Assembly (NCBI RefSeq): GCF_002744175.1 | Contig: NZ_NKHF01000013.1 | Span: 1 to 39,068 of the forward strand | DNA length: 39,068 nucleotides | Direction: 5' to 3' | Origin: Pseudoalteromonas piscicida | GTDB lineage: Bacteria; Pseudomonadota; Gammaproteobacteria; Enterobacterales; Alteromonadaceae | Shown here: piece by piece, positions 9,310-18,367 of the stretch | Position numbering within the stretch: the first letter of the stretch is position 1 | How the letters are laid out: each line of letters starts with the position of its first letter | Position numbers and translations under genes: made by a program | Notes under the pieces: model-generated | Database searches by the model: none | What the model was told of the DNA's origin: nothing | The model's input: the letters and a program-made list of their open reading frames with translations, nothing else

Positions 9310-12300
9310 GTCGCTTCTCCACAAACTGATAAAAAATCGGTAACAAATAAAGCGTTGTTACGGTTGAGGTAAGTAGTCCTCCTATCACCACAATGGCCAA
9401 TGGTTTTTGTATTTCAGCGCCAGGTCCGGTTGCAAATACTAAGGGTAATAAACCAAACATAGCGGTGGTGGCTGTCATCAATACAGGACGTAGCCGGCGG
9501 CTCGCGCCCTCAATTACTCGAGTGCTCAGCGCACTGATCTGAAGCTTACTTTGTTCAAAATAGCTCACCATGACCACACCATTTAACACGGCAACGCCCA
9601 ACAGGGCGATAAATCCCACCGAAGCCGGAATGGATAAGTATTGCCCTGAGATATACAACGCAAATATCCCGCCCATCAAGGCAAAAGGAATATTACATAA
9701 AATCAAAATCGCCAGAGCCATTGACTTGAACGTGCTAAATAAAATGAGAAAAATAAGCAAAAGTGCCAAAGGTATCACCAACAATAAGCTGTGCATCGCA
9801 CGTTGTTGGTTCTCAAACTCGCCGCCAAAACTCAAGCTATAACCACTTGGAAGCGTCAATTTTTGGTTGATTTTATTGTTAAGTGTTGCAACAAAACTCA
9901 CCACATCGGTACCTTCAACATTGGTACTAACAGACACAAAACGGCGGCCATTTTCTCGTTCAATCATTAAAGGCTCTTGCTGTATGCTTACTTCTGCAAT
10001 ATCGCTTAACATAAGCATGTTGCCATCTGGCATTAAAACAGGTCTGCGCTTAAGTTCTGCGATAGAGGTGATCTGCGCCTCGGGTGTTCGAGAGGCTGCG
10101 AGCATAATGGGCGTGAATTTATTTGCAGCAACGACCTGAGATAATAGCCGCCCTTCTAGTTGTGGCTTTAAGTAGTTTGATAACCCCTGTACCGACATCT
10201 GATAGGTAGATGCCACCTCAGGATTGAGCTTTAGTCGGACAAACTGACCACCATCTATTAATGCCATTTGTACATCTTTACTTGTAGGTAATTCCGATAC
10301 AATTTGAGACACTTGCTCAGCGAGCTGCGTCAGAGTCGAAACTTCCTCGCCAAATATCTTAATCGACACATCCGAAGTACCACCCGTCAGCATCTCCGAC
10401 ACCCGCATCTGGATCGGCTGAGTGAAGTTAATATTCATGCCTGGATAGTCTGCTAACACATCTCGAATAGCTTCAATTAGCTCCGCCTTGGTGTCAAAGC
10501 GCCACTGCGAACGTGGCAATAACTCCATAAAGACGTCGGTTTCATTCAAGCTCATCGGATCAAGCCCCAGCTCATCAGATCCAGTTCGCGCAATCACTTG
10601 AACCACCTCAGGCACCGCAGCTAAAATCGCTTCTTCTACTTGGCTATCAATTTCTAAAGATGCCTGTAAATTAATCGACGGTGACTTTTCAAGTTGAACG
10701 ATGATGTCTCCTTCATCAAGCGTTGGCATAAAGCTTTTTCCTAAGCCTAAAAACGCCCCCCCGCTGAATAGTAAAAGTATAACAGCACTCAACGTTAGGG
10801 TTTTAGGAAACGCTATAGCTGTTATTAATGAATGTTGATAATAATAACGTAATACTGTTACCAGCTTTGGTTCGGTTACCATACCTGCTTTTAAAAGCAA
10901 AGAAGCAAATAAGGGGATCACCGTAAACGCGAAGATCAACGCTGAGATCATCGCAAATACGATGGTCAGCGCAACGGGGCCAAAGAGTTTTCCTTCTAAC
11001 CCTGTAAGGGTGAGCAATGGCGAGAAAACAATGATAACAATAGCAGTTCCAGATACCGTTGGTATTGCCACTTCTTTACACGCTCGATAGATAATATGTA
11101 GCCGCGGCAAGCCTCGCCCTTGAGCCAGTTGGTTGACTGTATTTTCAACTACGACCACCGAAGCATCAACCAGCATCCCTATTGCAATAACGAGTCCGCC
11201 CAAACTCATTAAATTGGCCGATATCGAAAAATAATGCATCAGTAAAAAGGTAGCCAAGGCAGATAACGGCAGTGAAATCGACACCACTAGCGCGGCTCGC
11301 ACATTGCCTAAAAATACTGCCAAGAGAATAATCACTAACAACACCGCCTGAACCAGTGCATTGGTGATGGTTGTAATGGCCGTGTTAATTAGCGTCGATC
11401 TATCGTAGAACACATTGATCTGAGTTCCCAAGGGCAGCGAACTCTGTAACTCGGCCAACTTGGCTTTCACTGCACTGACAACCTTATCGGTATTACTGCC
11501 TTTTAAAGCAATCACTAACCCTTGCACTGCCTCTTTTCCGTTGTGCGTTACCGCTCCGTAGCGACTTAAATGCCCTTCACGAATGGTCGCAACTTCAGAC
11601 AACCGATAGAACTGCTCGTTATCGGCCTTAACAATGAGGTTTTCAAGATCCGTTAAACCTTCAAACTTACCCTGTGTTCTTACCACAATGCTATCGTTGC
11701 CTTTGTTGATCCTACCCAAGCCACCATTGAGGTTATTACTCGCAACGGCTTGCTCAATATCCTCCATTTGAATACCGAGCTGATGCATTACCGCAATTGC
11801 AGGCGTGATCTCAAATGTACTAACATAACCCCCCAGACTGTTGACGTCTGCAACGCCTGCTACCGTGCGTAACGTTGGTCGAATTTGCCAATCAAGTATG
11901 GTTCTAAGCTGGCGTAATGAAAGCGTGGGGTTGTCTATGGTAAACATAAACATTTCACTCAACGGTGTACTCATAGGAGCAATGCCGCCGCTCACTGTGC
12001 TAGGTAACTCAGGCCAAATCGCCATTAAACGCTCATTCACTTGCTGTCTAGCCCAATAAATATCGGTCCCCTCAGCAAAGTCTATGGTAATGTCTGTAAT
12101 GGCATATTTAGTAGTGGAGCGCAGAATTTCCTGTGCTGGGATCCCCAATAACTCCGTTTCGATGATCCGCGTAATCTGCGTTTCAATTTCAGTAGTTGTC
12201 ATTCCGGGGGCTTTGAGTACGATTTTAACCTGAGTTGGTGCGATATCAGGAAAAGCATCAATAGGTAAATCAAACCACGCTTTAGCACCAAATAACACCA

Positions 12301-12367
12301 CCAACAAGGTGGACAACGCGATGAAAACCCGTTGAATAAGCGAAAAGCGAATAACCGCATCTAACAT
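9302..12367 (-). CDS. Heavy-metal-type RND efflux pump, inner-membrane subunit (CusA/CzcA family)
   Basis: At 1021 residues it has the normal length for an HME-RND pump. It shows 12 membrane helices in the RND 1+6+5 layout with two large periplasmic loops (about 34-335 and 545-860). Family hallmarks include PIDAFPDIAPTQV (35-47), the repeated Gly-rich switch near 175-180, the TM4 motif AIGMLVDASVVVVEN (395-409, D401 as the proton relay) and FMPTLDEGDI after TM7. The TM4 motif has the single Asp of the Cus-type rather than the two Asp/Glu of CzcA-type (DFG..VD), suggesting monovalent metal or another substrate; this is inference. It takes up protons and exports substrate with the adaptor encoded 2 bases upstream. 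No outer-membrane channel is encoded here, so a TolC-like protein from elsewhere must serve. Confidence 0.92.
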   Translation of the reverse strand: MLDAVIRFSLIQRVFIALSTLLVVLFGAKAWFDLPIDAFPDIAPTQVKIVLKAPGMTTTEIETQITRIIETELLGIPAQEILRSTTKYAITDITIDFAEGTDIYWARQQVNERLMAIWPELPSTVSGGIAPMSTPLSEMFMFTIDNPTLSLRQLRTILDWQIRPTLRTVAGVADVNSLGGYVSTFEITPAIAVMHQLGIQMEDIEQAVASNNLNGGLGRINKGNDSIVVRTQGKFEGLTDLENLIVKADNEQFYRLSEVATIREGHLSRYGAVTHNGKEAVQGLVIALKGSNTDKVVSAVKAKLAELQSSLPLGTQINVFYDRSTLINTAITTITNALVQAVLLVIILLAVFLGNVRAALVVSISLPLSALATFLLMHYFSISANLMSLGGLVIAIGMLVDASVVVVENTVNQLAQGRGLPRLHIIYRACKEVAIPTVSGTAIVIIVFSPLLTLTGLEGKLFGPVALTIVFAMISALIFAFTVIPLFASLLLKAGMVTEPKLVTVLRYYYQHSLITAIAFPKTLTLSAVILLLFSGGAFLGLGKSFMPTLDEGDIIVQLEKSPSINLQASLEIDSQVEEAILAAVPEVVQVIARTGSDELGLDPMSLNETDVFMELLPRSQWRFDTKAELIEAIRDVLADYPGMNINFTQPIQMRVSEMLTGGTSDVSIKIFGEEVSTLTQLAEQVSQIVSELPTSKDVQMALIDGGQFVRLKLNPEVASTYQMSVQGLSNYLKPQLEGRLLSQVVAANKFTPIMLAASRTPEAQITSIAELKRRPVLMPDGNMLMLSDIAEVSIQQEPLMIERENGRRFVSVSTNVEGTDVVSFVATLNNKINQKLTLPSGYSLSFGGEFENQQRAMHSLLLVIPLALLLIFLILFSTFKSMALAILILCNIPFALMGGIFALYISGQYLSIPASVGFIALLGVAVLNGVVMVSYFEQSKLQISALSTRVIEGASRRLRPVLMTATTAMFGLLPLVFATGPGAEIQKPLAIVVIGGLLTSTVTTLYLLPIFYQFVEKRHG

Positions 12368-12369
12368 GC

Positions 12370-13401
12370 TTATTCCCCTAACCCAGAAAAGATACCTTGC
12401 GCAATGCTAACCGATGAGCTTAACACGGCCTGTTCAGGAGTGAGGGTGGGAGCGTTTACGATGTAATCTTGCCCTTCTTTGGCGACAATCGACACTTCTG
12501 CCAGTTGTAAAGTGTCACCATGCTTAACTACAACATAGTCTTTGTTATCAAGTTCAAATGTCGCCCGTTTTAAAACCCGAAAACCCTGCAGCGCATAAAT
12601 TGGTGATAGGGTAATGCGTTGTCCCAACTTGATATTGCAATCGCCACTTGGCCGAAGCCAGATCTGTTGACGATAATGACGCACCTTGGCCTCCACCTCT
12701 TCCATCTGCAGCTGACAGGCACTCTCTCGGTAATTAAACCCACTTAATAATTGAGCCCGGTCTATTGGTACTGATACTTTAATTAAAATGCTTTTTTCAG
12801 GCTGTATCTCGTACACAACACGACCATCGCCATCATCCAGATTAATGAGCCCTGTTTGTGGGGTGACTAACTCGACGCTGCCATCTTCTGCAATGCGCAG
12901 TTGCGACTGCACATGGGTTAAATGCTCATAAGCCAGTTTGGATTCTAGATAGCGCTTATTGATCGCCAACCATTCATCATTTTTAAGGGTCTTGGAGTCT
13001 GCATATCGCTGGGTATCCGTTAAGTGCTTTTTAGTGGTGAGATAAATATTTTTTGCCACCTCAACTTCTTTGTTAAAGTGGTGAATATCAAGGCCATCAA
13101 TGCGGCCAACAACTTGCCCGCGCTCAACTCGTTGACCGTTAAACACAGAAAATGAAAGTTGCTGTATCGCGAAGGGAAAGGTGACTTGGTAGGCCGTTTT
13201 GGGTTTGACCGTCACAATGCCTATCACAGGCTCCCCCACTATTTGCTCCACCAGCTCAGGCGCTGAATACTGGGTTTTAAACTTGCCTAATTGGGCGAGA
13301 CTGATTTGACCAGGTTTTGCCCCTGCATAACAAAAAAAACTAAAGCAAAGAGCAGACAAGAGAAGGAAAAAAGCGCTAAAGTAACTAGTGTTAAATTTCA
13401 T
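12370..13401 (-). CDS. RND periplasmic adaptor (membrane fusion) subunit
   Basis: First gene of the operon, 343 residues with an N-terminal signal peptide ending about CYA-GAKPG. The lipoyl half-motif QLSFSVFNGQRVERGQVVGRIDG (about 80-102) is followed by a short alpha-hairpin (about 110-170). The second lipoyl half (ELVTPQTGLI) and the beta-barrel end in YVVVKHGDTLQLAEVSI. This is the usual order for CusB/CzcB-type adaptors that link the pump to an outer-membrane channel. No N-terminal Met/His-rich metal-binding segment is present. It is divergent from a LuxR-type regulator gene, with about 150 bases between them holding repeated candidate operator sites. Confidence 0.85.
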   Translation of the reverse strand: MKFNTSYFSAFFLLLSALCFSFFCYAGAKPGQISLAQLGKFKTQYSAPELVEQIVGEPVIGIVTVKPKTAYQVTFPFAIQQLSFSVFNGQRVERGQVVGRIDGLDIHHFNKEVEVAKNIYLTTKKHLTDTQRYADSKTLKNDEWLAINKRYLESKLAYEHLTHVQSQLRIAEDGSVELVTPQTGLINLDDGDGRVVYEIQPEKSILIKVSVPIDRAQLLSGFNYRESACQLQMEEVEAKVRHYRQQIWLRPSGDCNIKLGQRITLSPIYALQGFRVLKRATFELDNKDYVVVKHGDTLQLAEVSIVAKEGQDYIVNAPTLTPEQAVLSSSVSIAQGIFSGLGE

Positions 13402-13490
13402 ATGACACCATTGTAGTGTAATTACAGCTCCCGATGAGCTAGATAGCTAAGTTCTCCCTAACCATGGATGATGCGGCTTTAAAATACATT

Positions 13491-13524
13491 GGACAAGTGT
13501 GTGTTTAAGCATGGACATGTGTCC
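13491..13524. promoter_or_regulatory. Two phased GGACA-type repeats, candidate operator
   Basis: GGACAAGTGTGT (13491-13502) and GGACATGTGTCC (13513-13524) are direct copies spaced 22 bases, two helical turns. The second is itself a dyad (GGACA/TGTCC). They lie 30-63 bases upstream of the regulator gene and about 90-125 bases upstream of the divergent efflux operon. The nearby perfect palindrome TGTAATTACA (13417-13426) is closer to the efflux start and could be a second site. Binding by the LuxR-type neighbour is inference. Confidence 0.45.
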
Positions 13525-13553
13525 TATAAACCAAAGTAACTTATTGATATAAA

Positions 13554-14054
13554 ATGAAAGATAAATTTATCGCCATTCTCCTAGGCATTATCATGGTGCT
13601 TAATTTTTTCGATGTTATTACTGATATTTCTTTGGGGGTGCCAACTTGGCATATCATAGAAGAGAGCATGATCGTCGTTGCATCTGCCATTGGCTTTGTT
13701 TTTTTGATCATTGAAATAAACCGCAGAAGCAGCCATATTCGCCACTTAAAAAGCGAATTAGAAAAAACCGATACCAAACTGCAAAATATTTCCAATACCA
13801 TGAAGCAGGCTCGGGCCGAATACAGCGAACTTATCGTGCAACAATTTACTGAGTGGCAACTCACAAAAAGTGAGCAAGAAGTTGCGATGTTACTGCTTAA
13901 AGGATTAAGTTTTAGAGAAATAAGCGGTGTTCGAGAGACCAAAGAAAAAACGGTAAGGCAACAAGCATCCAATATTTATGATAAGGCACAAGTTGAGGGT
14001 CGCCACGAGTTTTCCGCTTGGTTTTTAGAAGACTTTCTAGATAAGCGCAATTAA
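13554..14054 (+). CDS. Membrane-anchored LuxR-type (GerE HTH) transcriptional regulator
   Basis: This 166-residue protein has two N-terminal membrane helices (about 5-25 and 35-55). A likely coiled coil follows (about 60-100, LKSELEKTDTKLQNI), then a C-terminal GerE-type HTH (about 103-150): LTKSEQEVAMLLLKGLSFREISGVRETKEKTVRQQASNIYDKA. The HTH pattern (E near its start, G-S-x-x-E-I, T-V-x-x-x-x-x-I-Y-x-K) is clear. There is no response-regulator receiver, so it probably senses a membrane or periplasmic signal directly. It is divergent from the efflux operon, which makes it the likely regulator. The start has no strong ribosome site. Seen: helices and HTH. Inferred: target and signal. Confidence 0.8.
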   Translation: MKDKFIAILLGIIMVLNFFDVITDISLGVPTWHIIEESMIVVASAIGFVFLIIEINRRSSHIRHLKSELEKTDTKLQNISNTMKQARAEYSELIVQQFTEWQLTKSEQEVAMLLLKGLSFREISGVRETKEKTVRQQASNIYDKAQVEGRHEFSAWFLEDFLDKRN

Positions 14055-14145
14055 CCGTAGCGGCTAGTTAACCTTGTATTATGGGAGTAAAGCGCAGCTA
14101 GTGAGCACACAGGGCTTATAAACGCAACTAGCGCTGTAGTTTCGG

Positions 14146-16170
14146 TTATAATTTAAAGCGCTCAACCAGTTTTGCCAAACGGTGAGAAAAGCTACTGAGC
14201 GATTCACTACCTTTCGCTAAACTGTGCATCGCTTGGGCATTGTCACTTGCGGTGCTTTGAGCGTCTAGCATTACCTGTTCAATTTGCTGGCAGTCCGTCG
14301 CTTGATGATCCGCAGCCTGACTCACCTCCTCACTTAAGTGAGTCACCTGTGCAATCGCTGTCGCAATCTCATCCATCGCTGCTGCCAGCGCCTCACTTTG
14401 TTTAACACAAGACTCGACATCGCGCTGACCCGAATTAATTGCTTCTGCGGCACTGTGGGTATCTTGTCGCAATGCCACTATTTTTTGATTAATTTCATTG
14501 GTTGAGTCTTGTGTACGTGATGCAAGAGTTCTTACCTCGTCTGCCACCACCGCAAAGCCCCGTCCCTGCTCCCCAGCACGAGCCGCCTCAATCGCAGCAT
14601 TTAACGCGAGTAAATTAGTTTGCTCGGCAATAGATACAATGGTATCTAAAATACTGCCGATACTTTCACTATGCGAGGTTAGCTTAGCCATGCTATCCAC
14701 AGCTTCAGACATTCGCGTACTCAAAGATAAAATATGCTGTTTGTTTTCTTGCGTATACTTACTAACTTCGGTTTTATGCTGATTCGCTGTATGGATACTC
14801 GCAAGGCTGTCTGACGAGCGCTCAGAGACAGACAACGCACTTGCTGATATGCTCTGTGCCAGTTGGTTAGCATTATCCATTCGGCGCATTTGCTCTGTTG
14901 CATTACCAGCTATCTGCTGACTCTCCTTCAATGAGGTTTCAGACAAGCCTTCAAGCTCATGCACCTGCTTGTTGATTGACTCTAGCAGCTCACGTAAGTT
15001 GTCTTTCACTTGATTGATATTATCAATCAATTGCCCAAACTCATCATCATTGCGTTTGCGCATCTGCTTTGAAAAGTCACCCGCAGCCAAATGTTTCAAC
15101 ATTTTGTTCACTGCCGCCAATGGTCCAAGCATGGCTCGACTGGTAGAAACGGAGATAAAAGCACCCAATCCAATAAATACAACGACCAGTAAAATAGCCA
15201 TGTTTTGCGCTCGCTCAATCAAGGTTTCCGCATTATTTTGCGCGCGGTTAAATGCACCATTGGCACTTTGCTGCATTTTCTCAAGCTCGCTCAAAATGGC
15301 TTGTGCGTGTTGCTCTGACTGCTTATACAGCACTGCTGCCTGTTGTTGTTGGTGAAGTTTTTCTTTTACAGCCACATACAGAGCGCCCGGTTCCCCAAGC
15401 TTTTCTCTCAGCTTAGCCATTTGCTCGCTAAATTGCGCTAACAAGTCATCGGCATCTAACCCGTATGCCTGGCGCTTCAAAAACGTCAGGTTATTCTCAA
15501 TATTGTCGAGCAAAAACAGCATATCTTGTTGGTGTGGCTCAATTTGCCCAAGCGCTAAGCCACTGATCCGTTGGCTGTTATTCTCAAGCGTAAAGAGCAT
15601 ATCGTCGATCCTAACACCCGTCCCCACCATTTCTTCTAGTTGCCGAGCTTTGTCTGTTTCAATCAGCTCAAGGTCTAGCATGGCATTACTAGCTGCTTCT
15701 TTGTGCTGTTGTAGTGCCTGAAATTGGCGCTGGATACGTTGCTGCGCTTGAACTACATTTGCTTTAGCCTGCAGCATTTGTTCAGCAGCTAAGCTAAGCT
15801 GATCGGCCAGCGTCAAAGTACGCTTAAGCGGCTGGGCAAATTCAGACATAGTTTGTGTAAGTGACGTTAATTGCTGCTGACGCTCAACATAAAGCGCATG
15901 CCCCGTGGCAAACTGCTGGCGCGCCTGCTGGATCTCATTCGCACTTTCTAAGGTGTAGGCTTGAGAAATTAACTTGCTCAGCTTCAACTGCTCAAGCTGC
16001 AATGCATCTGCGCTGCGCTGAATAGGTAACGTCACCTGCCCCATATTTTGATTAGCAGATTTAATTTGCGCTAACGCCAAATAGGTCAAAATACACGCAA
16101 GTAGCAGCAGCAAGCCTAATGCACTAAAGCCTAAAGTAATTTTTTGTTTTATTGTTAGTTTACTTAGCAT
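14146..16170 (-). CDS. Methyl-accepting chemotaxis protein
   Basis: The 674-residue chemoreceptor has TM1 at about 12-34, a long Gln-rich helical periplasmic domain (35-320), TM2 at 324-342 and a HAMP domain (344-397). The cytoplasmic signalling rod has its conserved tip at 514-550 ([37 protein letters not shown]). The sensor domain is roughly 290 residues and all-helical, like the HBM class of tandem four-helix bundles; this is a resemblance judged by eye. No C-terminal CheR/CheB-binding pentapeptide is present. It stands alone, away from che genes. The ligand is unknown. Confidence 0.92.
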   Translation of the reverse strand: MLSKLTIKQKITLGFSALGLLLLLACILTYLALAQIKSANQNMGQVTLPIQRSADALQLEQLKLSKLISQAYTLESANEIQQARQQFATGHALYVERQQQLTSLTQTMSEFAQPLKRTLTLADQLSLAAEQMLQAKANVVQAQQRIQRQFQALQQHKEAASNAMLDLELIETDKARQLEEMVGTGVRIDDMLFTLENNSQRISGLALGQIEPHQQDMLFLLDNIENNLTFLKRQAYGLDADDLLAQFSEQMAKLREKLGEPGALYVAVKEKLHQQQQAAVLYKQSEQHAQAILSELEKMQQSANGAFNRAQNNAETLIERAQNMAILLVVVFIGLGAFISVSTSRAMLGPLAAVNKMLKHLAAGDFSKQMRKRNDDEFGQLIDNINQVKDNLRELLESINKQVHELEGLSETSLKESQQIAGNATEQMRRMDNANQLAQSISASALSVSERSSDSLASIHTANQHKTEVSKYTQENKQHILSLSTRMSEAVDSMAKLTSHSESIGSILDTIVSIAEQTNLLALNAAIEAARAGEQGRGFAVVADEVRTLASRTQDSTNEINQKIVALRQDTHSAAEAINSGQRDVESCVKQSEALAAAMDEIATAIAQVTHLSEEVSQAADHQATDCQQIEQVMLDAQSTASDNAQAMHSLAKGSESLSSFSHRLAKLVERFKL

Positions 16171-16368
16171 AATGTCATTGCTCTAATTTGAGTAACCAAA
16201 CTATGTTACAAACGGAATAAAAAACCAAGTAAATACTCTAAAATTTATTAACAATCTTACTAAAAAGGTAGCTATAAATCACAGATTTTGCTTAGTTACT
16301 TTTTGATTTTATTTTTAGTTTTAGCGATCATAACGAGAAGTAGTTCAACAATTTGCGAGTATGCCAAC

Positions 16369-16842
16369 ATGAGAGAAACCGCATTGTCTGAGGCGAGAGC
16401 CTTGTGCCAGCGCCACAAAAGTGCTTTTTTATCAACCTTATCAAATAACCAAAAAGATTTTCCGTTTTCTTCCGTCGCTCAATATGTTTTGCTTGACGAT
16501 AGCCACTTTTACTTTTTTATGAGTGATATAGCACAGCACACCAAAAATTTAGCTAAGCACCCAGCACTTTCATTTATGATTTTAGGGGATGGTGATATTG
16601 AAGATGCTGAAAATGCTCGTGTGACTATTTTAGGGCATGCTCACAAGTTATCGAGAGAGGAAAGCCACGCGCAAATAGAGCAGTTTGTCGCAACCCACGA
16701 AAAAGCACAGCAATATGCAATGCTCGGTGACTTTCACCTGTGGCGAGTAGATGTTGCTCGAGTTAGGTATGTTGGCGGCTTTGGTCGCGCCTTTTGGATC
16801 GAGAAAAAAGAGTGGTACGCGGATAACCTAAGCCCAGATTGA
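16369..16842 (+). CDS. HugZ/HutZ-like split-barrel protein (pyridoxamine-phosphate oxidase-like fold)
   Basis: From ATG 16369 the product is 157 residues. It opens MRETALSEARALCQRHKSAFLSTL and continues with FPFSSVAQYVLLDDSHFYFFMSDIAQHTKNLAKHP, the typical first strands of the FMN-binding split-barrel family that includes the haem-utilisation proteins HugZ and HutZ. Conserved blocks near the end are YAMLGDFHLWRVDVARVRYVGGFGRAFWI, a region that in HutZ/HugZ carries the residues linked to haem handling. The frame stays open upstream to a TTG at 16288, but those 27 residues are hydrophobic and unlike the family, so I prefer the ATG. No haem-uptake genes adjoin. Role in haem release or oxidative chemistry is inferred. 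Confidence 0.75.
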   Translation: MRETALSEARALCQRHKSAFLSTLSNNQKDFPFSSVAQYVLLDDSHFYFFMSDIAQHTKNLAKHPALSFMILGDGDIEDAENARVTILGHAHKLSREESHAQIEQFVATHEKAQQYAMLGDFHLWRVDVARVRYVGGFGRAFWIEKKEWYADNLSPD

Positions 16843-16856
16843 ATATTCACTTATAG

Positions 16857-17270
16857 TTAAACCGCAAAGGCGTACTCGTCGCTGCCCCCCCTCAAACTAG
16901 GCTGTGGTTTAACTATCTTATGCATAGTGGCTTGCCAAAAAGCACAGCTACTTTCTACTTTATCTTGCATACTGACTTTCCAACGTCCTTTATACACTGC
17001 CCAAATCTGCGCCAAGAACCCTGTTGCGTAGCCTTTCCTCCGTTCGCTGGGGATAATATAAAGGGCGCAGATTTCAAAGTTTCTGCGATTTGAGATACCA
17101 ATAATGGTAAAACCCACCAGCTTGCCGTCGGCATAAAATAAGTAAGCCATATTCGATGCACTGCATAATTCAAATGAGCCGAATGGTTGATGATACGAGC
17201 TCTTAGCAAACAGTTTTGTAAAGATCTGCTCACTATATTTATCTACTCGAATTAGCTCTAGTTCAGCCAT
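16857..17270 (-). CDS. GNAT family N-acetyltransferase
   Basis: A 137-residue protein with the GNAT core: a beta strand with VGFTIIGISNRRNFEICALYIIPSERRKGYATGFLAQIW. The segment RRKGYATG matches the acetyl-CoA pyrophosphate-binding loop (R/Q-x-x-G-x-G/A). The C-terminal WQATMHKI segment fits the usual CoA/acceptor region. It would move an acetyl group from acetyl-CoA to an amine; the acceptor is unknown. It lies convergent to the HugZ-like gene, 14 bases apart, and looks monocistronic. Confidence 0.75.
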   Translation of the reverse strand: MAELELIRVDKYSEQIFTKLFAKSSYHQPFGSFELCSASNMAYLFYADGKLVGFTIIGISNRRNFEICALYIIPSERRKGYATGFLAQIWAVYKGRWKVSMQDKVESSCAFWQATMHKIVKPQPSLRGGSDEYAFAV

Positions 17271-17386
17271 AGTATTTCCCTCCCATTCAGTGCTGAACCG
17301 ATCATGAGGGAAATTTGTGGGTAAATTGTGAAGTTTTTAGATTAGTTAACCTAAAATTGGGATAAGAAGTTAGTTATACCAATTCA

Positions 17387-18367
17387 TCATTCAAACCGCT
17401 GGTGTGTATCTCTCAGCGGTTGAACCTGTAACCAAATCTCCAACACAATAAAATGCTCACTCGGTGGTTTTCCATGTTGCTCTTCAAGAACCTCGGGGTA
17501 ATGCTCCACCAATGGCATATTAGTAGGCTCATAGCCACTGTGTGGTAACCACTGCGCAAAGATATCTAGCTGAAAGCTCAATAAGTTTTTAATGGTGCCA
17601 CGATAACCAAAGATAGCATAAGTCCCAGGGCTGAGGCGGGTTAGCTTATAAGGCGCTGTTACAGCACTTTTTTGTTTTTCCGTGATGACAATGGCGCCAT
17701 CGTAGCGGGCCTTATCCATTGGTGTGAATACAGGGTTGTCATGGCCAAAACCAAATTTCGGTACTTGAAGGTAATTGATTCCTTGCTCATCCGCCCAGCT
17801 TGCAAGCCGTTGCCAGCAATCATTAATGCCATCAAGTTGGTAACCCTTTGTGGCACGTAAAGTACATAATAATTGTTCAGGAACCTCTATTACCTTCACA
17901 GGTTGTATGGTTTCTTTAGACTTAGCTCGTAGCGAATGAATACGCGTTAGTTGTGTCGTGTTCAAGGCTGGTTCAATGTGGCTTGTTGCCACCAACTTTT
18001 TCAGTTGTTCGGTTTTGCGTACGCTTGATGGGGTAACGCCAAAATGCTCTTTAAACGCTCGAGAAAAGTTTGCACTACCTGAAAACCCATACCTCAAAGC
18101 GATTTCTGTCACACTGTCATGTTCGGCCAACAAAAGTCTGTTTGCCGCCCCCTCCAGCCTCACGCGATTACTATATTGGCTGAGTGACTCGCCTATCACC
18201 GCTGTGAAAATACGCTGAAAATGAAACTTAGAAAAGTGACTTAGACCGGCGGCTTGTTGCAGTGATAGTGGCAGCGCAGGATGAGCATGCACCCACTCAA
18301 GTACCGGCGTTAATCGTTGTAAATAGACGGCTTCGGAGTTTGAAGTATGTCTAGCTGATGGCGGCAA
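17387..18367 (-). CDS. AraC-family regulator with GyrI-like effector-binding domain
   Basis: The 326-residue protein has an N-terminal AraC DNA-binding domain: two HTHs over about 15-115, with LSLQQAAGLSHFSKFHFQRIF and the second-helix signature VTEIALRYGFSGSANFSRAFKEHFGVTPSS. A C-terminal GyrI/AraC_E_bind domain spans about 150-315 (VKVIEVPEQLLCTLRATKGY ... PLVEHYPEV). This Rob/SoxS-plus-GyrI order is typical of multidrug-responsive activators, whose GyrI-like domain binds small hydrophobic compounds. Its start overlaps the MATE gene end by 17 bases, so the two are cotranscribed; regulation of the pump is inferred. Confidence 0.85.
   Translation of the reverse strand: MPPSARHTSNSEAVYLQRLTPVLEWVHAHPALPLSLQQAAGLSHFSKFHFQRIFTAVIGESLSQYSNRVRLEGAANRLLLAEHDSVTEIALRYGFSGSANFSRAFKEHFGVTPSSVRKTEQLKKLVATSHIEPALNTTQLTRIHSLRAKSKETIQPVKVIEVPEQLLCTLRATKGYQLDGINDCWQRLASWADEQGINYLQVPKFGFGHDNPVFTPMDKARYDGAIVITEKQKSAVTAPYKLTRLSPGTYAIFGYRGTIKNLLSFQLDIFAQWLPHSGYEPTNMPLVEHYPEVLEEQHGKPPSEHFIVLEIWLQVQPLRDTHQRFE

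Noticed and set aside
13541..13972. 143-codon minus-strand open frame over the regulator gene
   Set aside because: Antisense to a gene with a clear HTH; the reading has no motif.
14055..14145. Imperfect AGCGC...GCGCT repeat between two convergent genes
   Set aside because: Pairing is broken and no T-run follows; not strong enough to call a terminator.
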